A stretch of DNA of 64,000 nt, from the NCBI GenBank assembly GCA_002798275.1, contig NWQR01000009.1:26256-90255 (forward strand), written 5' to 3'. Positions 57,729 to 64,000 of this stretch are shown piece by piece. Numbering within the stretch: position 1 is the first letter of the stretch; each line of letters begins with the position of its first letter. A model generated the notes under the pieces. That model was not told where the DNA came from, did not search any database, and was given only the letters and a program-made list of their open reading frames with translations. Position numbers and translations under genes: made by a program. The DNA is from Lysobacteraceae bacterium NML08-0793. Its GTDB lineage: Bacteria > Pseudomonadota > Gammaproteobacteria > Xanthomonadales > Xanthomonadaceae.

Positions 57729-59960
57729 TTAGAACTTCACCCGCAGTCCCAGGGTGTATTCGCGCGGGGCGTTGCCGCGCGCGCCGTCCGCACCGCGGTG
57801 GGTGATGCGCTGCTGGTCAAACAGATTGTTGACGCGGGCATAGACCTCGGTGTTTTCGCTCAGGGCATAGCCGGTGGTGAAGTTCACCGTGAACAGGCTG
57901 TCGGTCTGCAACAGGCGGCTGTCCACGCCGGGGCGGCGGGCATTGCTGCCGGTCCAAGCGCGGCTTTGGTAGTTGAGTGCCAGATAGCTGTTCCAGCCCT
58001 GTGCGGTTTCAAAGCCAAGCTGCACGGTGGCGACATGCTTCGGGGTGTATTCGATGACATCCCCCTTCATCACCGAGCCGGTATCCGAATTGCTGGTGTA
58101 TTCGCCATCGGTCAGGGTGTAGGCCAGACGCAGCGGGATGCGCAGATTGGCGCTTTCATGCAGATTGCCGAATGTGCCAAGTTCAAGGCCATAGACCTTC
58201 TTGCGGCCAGTTTGCAGCGTGCCGGTGATGATGCCGCCGGGGCAGGGGTTGGCGACCAGACAGGTCTGCATCGAGTTGCGGTAATTGGTGTAGAAGCCGA
58301 TGGCATCCACGCCCCAGCCGCCATTGCGCCAGCGCACGCCGCCTTCGTAGTTCAGGCTTTCTTCGCCGCGGGTGCCCATGCCGGCGCCGTTACCCGGAGG
58401 CGCAAAGCCTTGATGGATGCCGCCCAACAGCGTCCAAGCATCGTCGATGGCGTAGTTGGCGCCAAGGCCGACGGTGGTTTTGTTGAGTGAATTTTGGTTG
58501 CGTGCGGCAACCTGCGCCGGGGTGGCATTCCAAGCCAGATTGGCGCGGGTGCGGATGCGTTCATGGCGGACAATCGGCATCAGGTACAGATTGTCGATTT
58601 TGATGCGGTCAGCCGCCCAGAATGACCAGGCGCGGGCATCGCCTTCCTGACGCGCCGCTGCGCTGGTGGACTGATAAACCAGACTGCCATTGACCTGCTG
58701 GTAGATGCTGTTGCCGATGCCCTTGTCGGCATTGAATGCGGTGTCCATTTCCCAGCGTGCGCCGACAATCAGCTCGTGCTGCACGTTTTGGCCAAAGATG
58801 TGGTGCAGTTCGCTTTGAATGCCCTTGGAAACGAACGAAGGATGGTTGTGGCCATAGCGCACACCATTGGCATGGGTGGTGTTGGCGCTGCCATCGAGAA
58901 TGCCTTGGAACAGCGCCGCATTGCTCTGTCCGGTATTGATGATGTTGGTTACGCCGCCAAGACTCACGCCATTGATTTGGTTCAGACGGTTGTAGTAGCG
59001 ATAGGTGTCGAACCAGAACGCGGCGGTGTGCAGCTGGGTATTGGCGCCGAAATCAATCTGGTGGCGCAAGGTGGCCGATTTGCGGCCGCGATCCATGCGC
59101 TCTAGGGCACTTAGCCCGTAGCGGCGATCGGGATTGGCGCGGAAGTCGGCATCGGTCAGCCCCAGATAGCTCACATTCAATTCTTCGCGGTCGTAATTGA
59201 GTGAAAGCTCAAGCTGCTGCGGATAGGTGGCATCGGCGGCGCTGCTCCAGCGCACCTTGCCGACAAACTCGCTGATGTCATAACCGGCATCATCCTTGTG
59301 GCGGTCGATTTGGTGAAAACCATCGCTTTGCGCCTGATAGGTTTCCAGCAGCCAGCCCCACTGACCTTGGGTTTGGCCGTAATGGGCATGGATTTTGCGG
59401 GTACCGAACGAGCCGATTTCGACATTTAGCATGCCGGCGGCATCTTCCGGGATTTGCGTGCTGATCATGTTCACCACGCCCGAGGTAGTTTGCGGCCCGT
59501 GCAGCAGCACTTCTGGCCCCTTGAGGACTTCCACCGTGCTCATGCGGCCGATGTTCGGGAAGAAATAGGCCGAGGTATTGGCATACGGTGCCATGGCGGC
59601 GGGCAGGCCATCGACCAGCACGGTGATGCGGTCGCTGCGGCCGGCGCTGGAGGCGCGGATGCCGATGCGCGGGAATTGCCCCATGCCGCTTTCTTCGCGG
59701 GTATAGACGCCCGGCACGGTGCGCAGGATGTCGTTGGCATTGGCGGAGTTGAACTTCTGCAACTGCTTCAGATCCAGCTCATAGGCCGAGCCCATCGTGG
59801 TTTGCGGGTCTTCGGGGTTGGCGATGACGCGCACAAGATCCAGCAGGCGGGCATCGGCATTGTCGGCAGCGCCGGCATCTGCGAAAGCGGGGGTGGAGAT
59901 GGCCAACAGCAGCGCAGCAGAAAGCGGCGCAAAGCGCAGGCTCGGGCGATGGTTCTTCAT
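57729..59960 (-). CDS. TonB-dependent receptor, FecA-like
   Basis: 743 residues from ATG 59960 (GAGAA before it); the frame is open 24 bases further. Signal peptide cut near AFADAG (about residue 28). The plug has PRIGIRASSAGRSDRITVLVDGLP and VLLHGPQTTSGVVNMIS-type FecA marks (GPQT, ISTQIP), and the barrel ends RVKF. No FecA-type N-terminal signalling extension is present. Likely iron-chelate uptake (citrate-type or other). Transcribed alone, ended by a terminator; a weak Fur-like site lies about 120 bases upstream. Confidence 0.85.
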   Translation of the reverse strand: MKNHRPSLRFAPLSAALLLAISTPAFADAGAADNADARLLDLVRVIANPEDPQTTMGSAYELDLKQLQKFNSANANDILRTVPGVYTREESGMGQFPRIGIRASSAGRSDRITVLVDGLPAAMAPYANTSAYFFPNIGRMSTVEVLKGPEVLLHGPQTTSGVVNMISTQIPEDAAGMLNVEIGSFGTRKIHAHYGQTQGQWGWLLETYQAQSDGFHQIDRHKDDAGYDISEFVGKVRWSSAADATYPQQLELSLNYDREELNVSYLGLTDADFRANPDRRYGLSALERMDRGRKSATLRHQIDFGANTQLHTAAFWFDTYRYYNRLNQINGVSLGGVTNIINTGQSNAALFQGILDGSANTTHANGVRYGHNHPSFVSKGIQSELHHIFGQNVQHELIVGARWEMDTAFNADKGIGNSIYQQVNGSLVYQSTSAAARQEGDARAWSFWAADRIKIDNLYLMPIVRHERIRTRANLAWNATPAQVAARNQNSLNKTTVGLGANYAIDDAWTLLGGIHQGFAPPGNGAGMGTRGEESLNYEGGVRWRNGGWGVDAIGFYTNYRNSMQTCLVANPCPGGIITGTLQTGRKKVYGLELGTFGNLHESANLRIPLRLAYTLTDGEYTSNSDTGSVMKGDVIEYTPKHVATVQLGFETAQGWNSYLALNYQSRAWTGSNARRPGVDSRLLQTDSLFTVNFTTGYALSENTEVYARVNNLFDQQRITHRGADGARGNAPREYTLGLRVKF

Positions 59961-60078
59961 GAAAAATTCTCGGCGTAGAGTCAATAGGATGCCTGCCGAC
60001 GACCGCCTAGATTGAGCGCGCGGTCGCCAGAAAATGGCATGTTAAAAGCGTGTGAAATGGTAGTGTCGAGCCACCTTT

Positions 60079-60104
60079 AATGCAAGTGAATCTCAACATC
60101 AGCC
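60079..60104 (-). promoter_or_regulatory. Possible Fur-like site upstream of the FecA-like receptor gene
   Basis: AATGCAAGTGAATCTCA resembles the left half of xanthomonad/pseudomonad Fur sites (AATGCAAATGAGAAT type) but the right half is poor. It is in the expected place for an iron-regulated receptor gene. Confidence 0.35.
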
Positions 60105-60171
60105 GCATTTGCTTTTTTTTGGCTGCGGCAACCCCGATTGCCCCGCGCGGACAATCAAAATATGCGGGATT

Positions 60172-61089
60172 TCAGTGGCCGGAATCGAGTGATTCTTCTG
60201 GTGCGGGCAGGCTCATGCCACAGCGGCGGCAATGCCAGGCATCATGCTCGTGGTCGGTCAGCCCGCATTCGCCACAGCGGACGAAGCGGCGGTTTTTACC
60301 ACTCAAGGTTTTGACCAGTTCGGCGCCATACAGGCCGGTGGGCACGGCAATGATGCTGTAACCGATGATGATGAGGGTCGAGGTTAGCAGTCGTCCCAGC
60401 GGCGTGCCGGGGGAAATATCGCCATAACCGACCGTCGCCATGGTAACCACCGCCCAGTACATGCCGGTGGGGATGCTGGTAAAGCCGTGTTCGGGGCCTT
60501 CCACCACATACATCAGCGCGCCGAAGATGACGGTGATGGTGAGAATGGTGGTGATGAACAGGAAAATCTTGCGGCGGCTGCGCAGTAATGACTCGATCAG
60601 CACGCCGGCCTCACTGGAATACTTCACCAGTTTCAGGATGCGGAAGATGCGCAGCAGGCGGAAGATGCGTACCACCGCCAGCGAGGCACTGGCGGGAAAC
60701 AGCAGCGAGAGGAAGGTGGGCAAAATCGCCAGCAGGTCAATCGCGCCGAAGAAGCTGGTCGCATAGCGCAGCGGACGGCGTACTACCCACAGGCGCAGCA
60801 GGTACTCGGCACTGAACAGCAGAGTGAATACCCATTCGGCGATATACAGCGGCCCATGCCATTTGGCCTTGATGCCGGGCACGCTGTCGAGCATCACCAC
60901 AATCACGCTGGCCAGGATAGTCAGAATCAGCGCCAGGTCAAAATTGCGCTCTTCGCGCGTGTCGTGATGGAAAAACAACCGGAACAGCCGGTAACGCCGC
61001 CCCTCGCGGGATGCCGGGTAGTGGACGCGCTCGAAGACGTTTTCGCGGACGTTGCCGGTGGGGTGTTCGGGGTGCGTGTCAGGCCGCAT
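60172..61089 (-). CDS. Voltage-gated-type potassium channel with C-terminal zinc ribbon
   Basis: 305 residues. Six membrane helices; S4 has regularly spaced arginines (VVRIFRLLRIFRILKL, about 139-154) and the pore filter is TVGYGD (219-224). After the last helix a small metal-binding knuckle follows: Cys272-x2-Cys275 and Cys287-x2-Cys290. Bacterial Kv-type channels usually end in a coil, not a zinc ribbon. It would carry potassium across the inner membrane. It begins 9 bases after hemL on the same strand and is probably cotranscribed with thiE-hemL. Confidence 0.88.
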   Translation of the reverse strand: MRPDTHPEHPTGNVRENVFERVHYPASREGRRYRLFRLFFHHDTREERNFDLALILTILASVIVVMLDSVPGIKAKWHGPLYIAEWVFTLLFSAEYLLRLWVVRRPLRYATSFFGAIDLLAILPTFLSLLFPASASLAVVRIFRLLRIFRILKLVKYSSEAGVLIESLLRSRRKIFLFITTILTITVIFGALMYVVEGPEHGFTSIPTGMYWAVVTMATVGYGDISPGTPLGRLLTSTLIIIGYSIIAVPTGLYGAELVKTLSGKNRRFVRCGECGLTDHEHDAWHCRRCGMSLPAPEESLDSGH

Positions 61090-61098
61090 GGCGCAAAC

Positions 61099-62382
61099 TC
61101 ACAAGCGGGCAAAGGCTTCTTCGGCCGCTTCGACGGTGGCTGCAATGATGGCATCATCGTGCGCGCTGGACACAAAGCCTGCCTCGAAGGCAGAAGGCGC
61201 CAGATACACGCCGCGCGCCAGCATCGCGTGGAAGAAGCGGTTGAAGGCCGCCGTGTCGCTGGCGACCGCAGCGGCATAGGTGTCCACTTTTTCGGCATTG
61301 AAGAACAGGCCGAACATGCCGCCCACGCGCTGGGTCGAGAACGGCACGCCCGCCTTGCGCGCCGCCGCTTCCAATCCATCGCACAGCGCATGGGTCTTGG
61401 CTTCCAGTGCCTGGTAAAAGCCCGGCTCGGCAATCAGCTCCAGCATCGCAAGACCCGCGGCCATCGCCACCGGATTGCCTGAAAGCGTGCCGGCCTGATA
61501 AATCGGGCCGGCCGGTGCAATCTGCTCCATCAGCTCGCGGCGGCCGCCATAGGCGCCGACCGGCATGCCGCCGCCGATGATTTTGCCAAAAGTCGTCAAG
61601 TCAGGCGTTACCCCGTAGCGCGCCTGCGCGCCCCCCAGCGCGACGCGGAAGCCGGTCATCACTTCGTCAAAAATCAGCAGCGCGCCATGCTGGCTGCACA
61701 GCGTGCGCAGGTGTTGCAAATAACCGTCCCGCGGCGGCAGGCAGTTGGCATTGCCGACCACCGGCTCGATGATGAGCCCGGCAATATCGGCGCCATGCTC
61801 GTCAAACAACGCCGTGGCCGCATCAAAATCGTTATAGGGCAGGGTCAGGGTGAGGTCGGCCAGCGCCTTGGGAACCCCCGGCGAAGTCGGCACGCCAAAA
61901 GTCAGCGCGCCACTGCCGGCCTTCACCAGAAAACTGTCGCCGTGGCCGTGATAGCAGCCTTCAAACTTGACGATGCGCGAGCGCCCGGTGGCGCCGCGTG
62001 CCAGGCGGATGGCCGAGAGCGTCGCCTCGGTGCCGGAGTTCACCATGCGCACCATTTCACAGCTTGGCACCAGCTGCGCGATGCGCTCGGCCATGGTGAC
62101 TTCCAGCGGGTTTGGCGTGCCAAACGACAGCCCGCGCCCGGCCGTTTCAATCACGGCCTGCAAAACTTTCGGATGGTTGTGGCCGACAATCATCGGCCCC
62201 CAGGAGCCGACATAGTCGATATAGCGGTTGCCATCGGCATCGAACAGATACGCCCCATCCGCGCGCTCGGTAAAGAATGGCTCGCCGCCGACCGATTTGA
62301 ATGCACGCACCGGCGAATTGACCCCGCCGGGCATCAGGGACTGGGCACGGGTGAAAAGTTCATGGGAGCGGGCATGGTTCAT
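61099..62382 (-). CDS. hemL: Glutamate-1-semialdehyde 2,1-aminomutase
   Basis: 427 residues, normal family length. PLP enzyme converting glutamate-1-semialdehyde to 5-aminolevulinate, the entry to heme synthesis by the C5 route. Schiff-base Lys267 in [20 protein letters not shown] Asp in [11 protein letters not shown] and the NSGTEAT phosphate site. Lies 15 bases after thiE. Confidence 0.96.
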   Translation of the reverse strand: MNHARSHELFTRAQSLMPGGVNSPVRAFKSVGGEPFFTERADGAYLFDADGNRYIDYVGSWGPMIVGHNHPKVLQAVIETAGRGLSFGTPNPLEVTMAERIAQLVPSCEMVRMVNSGTEATLSAIRLARGATGRSRIVKFEGCYHGHGDSFLVKAGSGALTFGVPTSPGVPKALADLTLTLPYNDFDAATALFDEHGADIAGLIIEPVVGNANCLPPRDGYLQHLRTLCSQHGALLIFDEVMTGFRVALGGAQARYGVTPDLTTFGKIIGGGMPVGAYGGRRELMEQIAPAGPIYQAGTLSGNPVAMAAGLAMLELIAEPGFYQALEAKTHALCDGLEAAARKAGVPFSTQRVGGMFGLFFNAEKVDTYAAAVASDTAAFNRFFHAMLARGVYLAPSAFEAGFVSSAHDDAIIAATVEAAEEAFARL

Positions 62383-62397
62383 GGCGAGTCTCTCTTG

Positions 62398-63015
62398 TCA
62401 GTCAAAAATGGCCGCGCAGCGACGCGCAGCAGCAACGGGGTTGTCGGCGGCAAATACACCAGCAATTACTGCAATCAAATCAGCACCGGCAGCGGCAACC
62501 AGGTGCGCATTGTCCGGCGTAATGCCGCCAATCGCCACCTTTGGCACGGCAATATCCGCAACATCGGCAAACAGGGACAGGGCAGCCGGTCGCGCGCCGG
62601 GCTTGCTAGCCGAGGCAAATACCGCACCAAAAGCCACATAGTCGGCGCCTTGGGCAGTGGCCGCGCGTGCGCGTGCGGCATCGTTGTAACAACTGATACC
62701 GATGATGCTCTCCTGCCCCAGCAACTTGCGTGCCGTTTGCAGCGAGCCATCGGCTTCGCCCAGATGCACGCCATCGGCGGCCACGGCATGTGCAAGTTGT
62801 GCATCATCATTGACGATGAAACATGTACCGGCGTCGTGGCACATCTGCCGCAAAGTGGTCGCTTGTCGCAGACGCATCGCGGCATTGGCGGCCTTGTTGC
62901 GGTATTGCAGACAGGCGGCAAAGGGCAGCACTTCGGCCACGCGTGCAAACAGCTGCGCGTCCTCTGCGATGTCGGGCGTAATCAAATACAGCCCGTGGCG
63001 GGGGAAGTCAGTCAT
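62398..63015 (-). CDS. thiE: Thiamine phosphate synthase
   Basis: 205 residues, TIM-barrel ThiE. Joins the pyrimidine (HMP-PP) and thiazole phosphate halves of thiamine. Marks: LQYRNKAA (QxR/K), HLGEADGSLQTAR and VAFGAVFASASKPGA, then VAIGGITPDN. No TPP riboswitch is visible in the 59 bases between it and the divergent rubredoxin gene. First gene of thiE-hemL-channel. Confidence 0.93.
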   Translation of the reverse strand: MTDFPRHGLYLITPDIAEDAQLFARVAEVLPFAACLQYRNKAANAAMRLRQATTLRQMCHDAGTCFIVNDDAQLAHAVAADGVHLGEADGSLQTARKLLGQESIIGISCYNDAARARAATAQGADYVAFGAVFASASKPGARPAALSLFADVADIAVPKVAIGGITPDNAHLVAAAGADLIAVIAGVFAADNPVAAARRCAAIFD

Positions 63016-63074
63016 GTTGATAGGGCCTTGGCATGTGAGAATGCACCATCTTCCTTCATGTAATCGCCTAGGTC

Positions 63075-63269
63075 ATGTCCGAAAACTCTGCCAGCTCTGC
63101 CCCGTTCCGTACCTGGATGTGTGTGGTCTGTGGCTTCATTTATGACGAGGCGCAAGGCTTGCCGGAAGACGGCATTGCACCGGGCACGCGCTGGGAGGAC
63201 ATTCCCGATACTTGGACTTGCCCGGATTGCGGCGTGACCAAGGATGATTTCGACATGCAGGCAGTCTGA
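63075..63269 (+). CDS. Rubredoxin
   Basis: 64 residues. One FeS4 iron site with Cys16, Cys19, Cys49 and Cys52 in CVVCG and CPDCG. Electron carrier in the cytoplasm; partners such as alkane hydroxylases or peroxide reductases are not encoded nearby. A ~10-residue N-terminal extension is normal for this group. Divergent from thiE. Confidence 0.95.
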   Translation: MSENSASSAPFRTWMCVVCGFIYDEAQGLPEDGIAPGTRWEDIPDTWTCPDCGVTKDDFDMQAV

Positions 63270-63294
63270 AAGCAGATGCAAAGCAGATGCTAGG

Positions 63295-63753
63295 TCAAGG
63301 CTGCTGCGGTACGCCGGGACCGAACTTCAGCTCGGTGCCGTCTTGAAGCCCCATTTCTGCCGCCTTGCCTGCGTTCAGCTCCAGCACATAGCGCGCTGGT
63401 GCCTTGCTCGGATAGGCAGGGCAACGGTCGCCCAGCGTGCAGGGCGGGACATCGCGCTGCTGCGAAACCAGTCGGCGCTGGCTGTCGAAATACAGAATGT
63501 CCAACGCAATGCGGGTGTTCTTCATCCAATAAGCCTGCGGCGCCTGGCTGTCGTGAATGAACAACATACCGTGGTCGTCGGGCATTGCATCGCGGAACAT
63601 CAATCCGCGTGCCCGGCTTTCATCGTCGGCAGCAATCTCCACCACATAGCGTTTTCCAGCAAGCTCCACCCAATGCCCCCGCTCACTGGCGCAGCCGGAA
63701 AGCGAAAAAATGGCAAGAGACGAGGCAAGCAGTCGTGAGAGGGACATGGACAT
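63295..63753 (-). CDS. DUF192 lipoprotein
   Basis: 152 residues from ATG 63753 (AGGA before it). Lipoprotein signal with lipobox LSGC near residue 20. The DUF192 domain follows with RARGLMFRDAMPDDHGMLF and QAYWMKNTRIALDILYFD signatures. Membrane-anchored; the family function is unknown. It is convergent with rubredoxin. A tandem duplication of AGCAGATGC lies in the 25 bases between them. Confidence 0.85.
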   Translation of the reverse strand: MSMSLSRLLASSLAIFSLSGCASERGHWVELAGKRYVVEIAADDESRARGLMFRDAMPDDHGMLFIHDSQAPQAYWMKNTRIALDILYFDSQRRLVSQQRDVPPCTLGDRCPAYPSKAPARYVLELNAGKAAEMGLQDGTELKFGPGVPQQP

Positions 63754-63889
63754 GAATGCGATTCCTGAAAGATGAGAAAGCATGTTGCCGGGATGCCGAC
63801 GACAACAATCTACACCGGAGGGTCGTGGTACAGCCCCTCACAAGCAGAATGAATGGAGAAACGCCCCAGAATCGTGCTATCCATCACAA

Positions 63890-63920
63890 TTTCTGAAGAA
63901 ATTTGAGAAATTTTCAGAAA
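63890..63920. repeat. AT-rich inverted repeat upstream of the end-of-window promoter
   Basis: Arms TTTCTGAA (63890-63897) and TTCAGAAA (63913-63920), extended inward by AAATTT on both sides. It may be an UP-element-like curve or an operator for the promoter that follows. Confidence 0.5.
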
Positions 63921-63924
63921 GGGT

Positions 63925-63952
63925 TTGCAAAAGGTTATTGAGTGTGCATAAT
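63925..63952 (+). promoter_or_regulatory. Strong sigma-70 promoter reading out of the window
   Basis: TTGCAA (63925-63930) and CATAAT (63947-63952) with a 16-base spacer and an AT-rich upstream region. Transcription would start near 63959 in a GC-rich leader. The gene lies outside; a ribosomal protein or stable RNA gene would fit such a promoter, but this is a guess. Confidence 0.6.
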
Positions 63953-64000
63953 TCGCGTCCCGGCAGCGCGGTGTTGCGGTCGGGATGGAAACTTCCCCAA

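Noticed and set aside
63270..63288. Tandem repeat of AGCAGATGC between rubredoxin and the DUF192 gene
   Set aside because: Only two copies; probably a local replication slip without function.

Overview
The window is GC-rich, densely packed chromosomal DNA from a gammaproteobacterium, most likely the order Lysobacterales (Xanthomonadaceae/Lysobacteraceae). Pointers are the OleA/OleB/OleC/OleD long-chain olefin genes, a class-A bifunctional PutA without a DNA-binding domain, several TonB-dependent receptors, a bifunctional DedA/PAP2 protein, the gpmI-envC-ctpA operon and a dispersed repeat of a type I associate with this group. The genus cannot be fixed from the sequence alone. No phage, insertion sequence, CRISPR array, tRNA or rRNA gene was seen.

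Layout. 1-2.8 kb: tail of an M16 peptidase, a small lipoprotein, then oleA-oleB. 2.9-7.1 kb (minus): gpmI-envC-ctpA. 7.3-12.3 kb: an M28 lipoprotein peptidase, then an iron-regulated pair of a Fiu-like receptor and a PiuC dioxygenase, with a Fur-like box inside the receptor promoter. 12.3-18.1 kb (minus): an AT-richer orphan gene, then oleC-oleD-ubiJ-ubiB as overlapping genes. 18.2-24.3 kb: YkgJ-type protein, rhomboid protease, FadL-type porin, PutA. 24.3-30.9 kb: rpsU-yqeY-yihY-dnaG (minus), divergent from tsaD, an MscS channel, folB and a short folK. A 318-base stretch with two repeat elements follows. 31.2-37.9 kb: a PfkB kinase and the rod-shape operon mreBCD-mrdA-rodA. 38-43.5 kb: a two-component system and a MacAB-like exporter. 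43.9-50.8 kb: dgkA, terC, lgt-thyA-folA, a DedA-PAP2-LssY fusion, an HSDL2-like SDR and a glyoxalase-like protein. 50.8-57.6 kb (minus): a TonB receptor, a CobN-like protein, an ExbB-like and an ExbD-like (DUF2149) protein. 57.7-60.1 kb: a FecA-like receptor. 60.2-63.8 kb: thiE-hemL-potassium channel, a rubredoxin and a DUF192 lipoprotein. The window ends in a strong promoter whose gene lies outside.

The most interesting part is the four-gene minus-strand unit at 50842-57542. The CobN homologue carries a signal peptide and a C-terminal membrane anchor, so it is periplasmic. It is followed by a dedicated proton-channel pair and preceded by an outer-membrane receptor. This matches the gene order of Bacteroidota hmuR-S-U-V heme loci and, from memory, of a zinc-starvation-induced Pseudomonas locus. 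A good promoter with a near-palindromic Zur-like site over the start point lies just upstream, and there is no room for a cobalamin riboswitch. The reading offered is an energised periplasmic metal-tetrapyrrole or metallophore processing system, possibly zinc-regulated, and not cobalamin synthesis.

A second point of interest is that the olefin pathway is split. oleAB and oleCD lie about 13.5 kb apart on opposite strands, and oleCD is translationally coupled to two ubiquinone genes.
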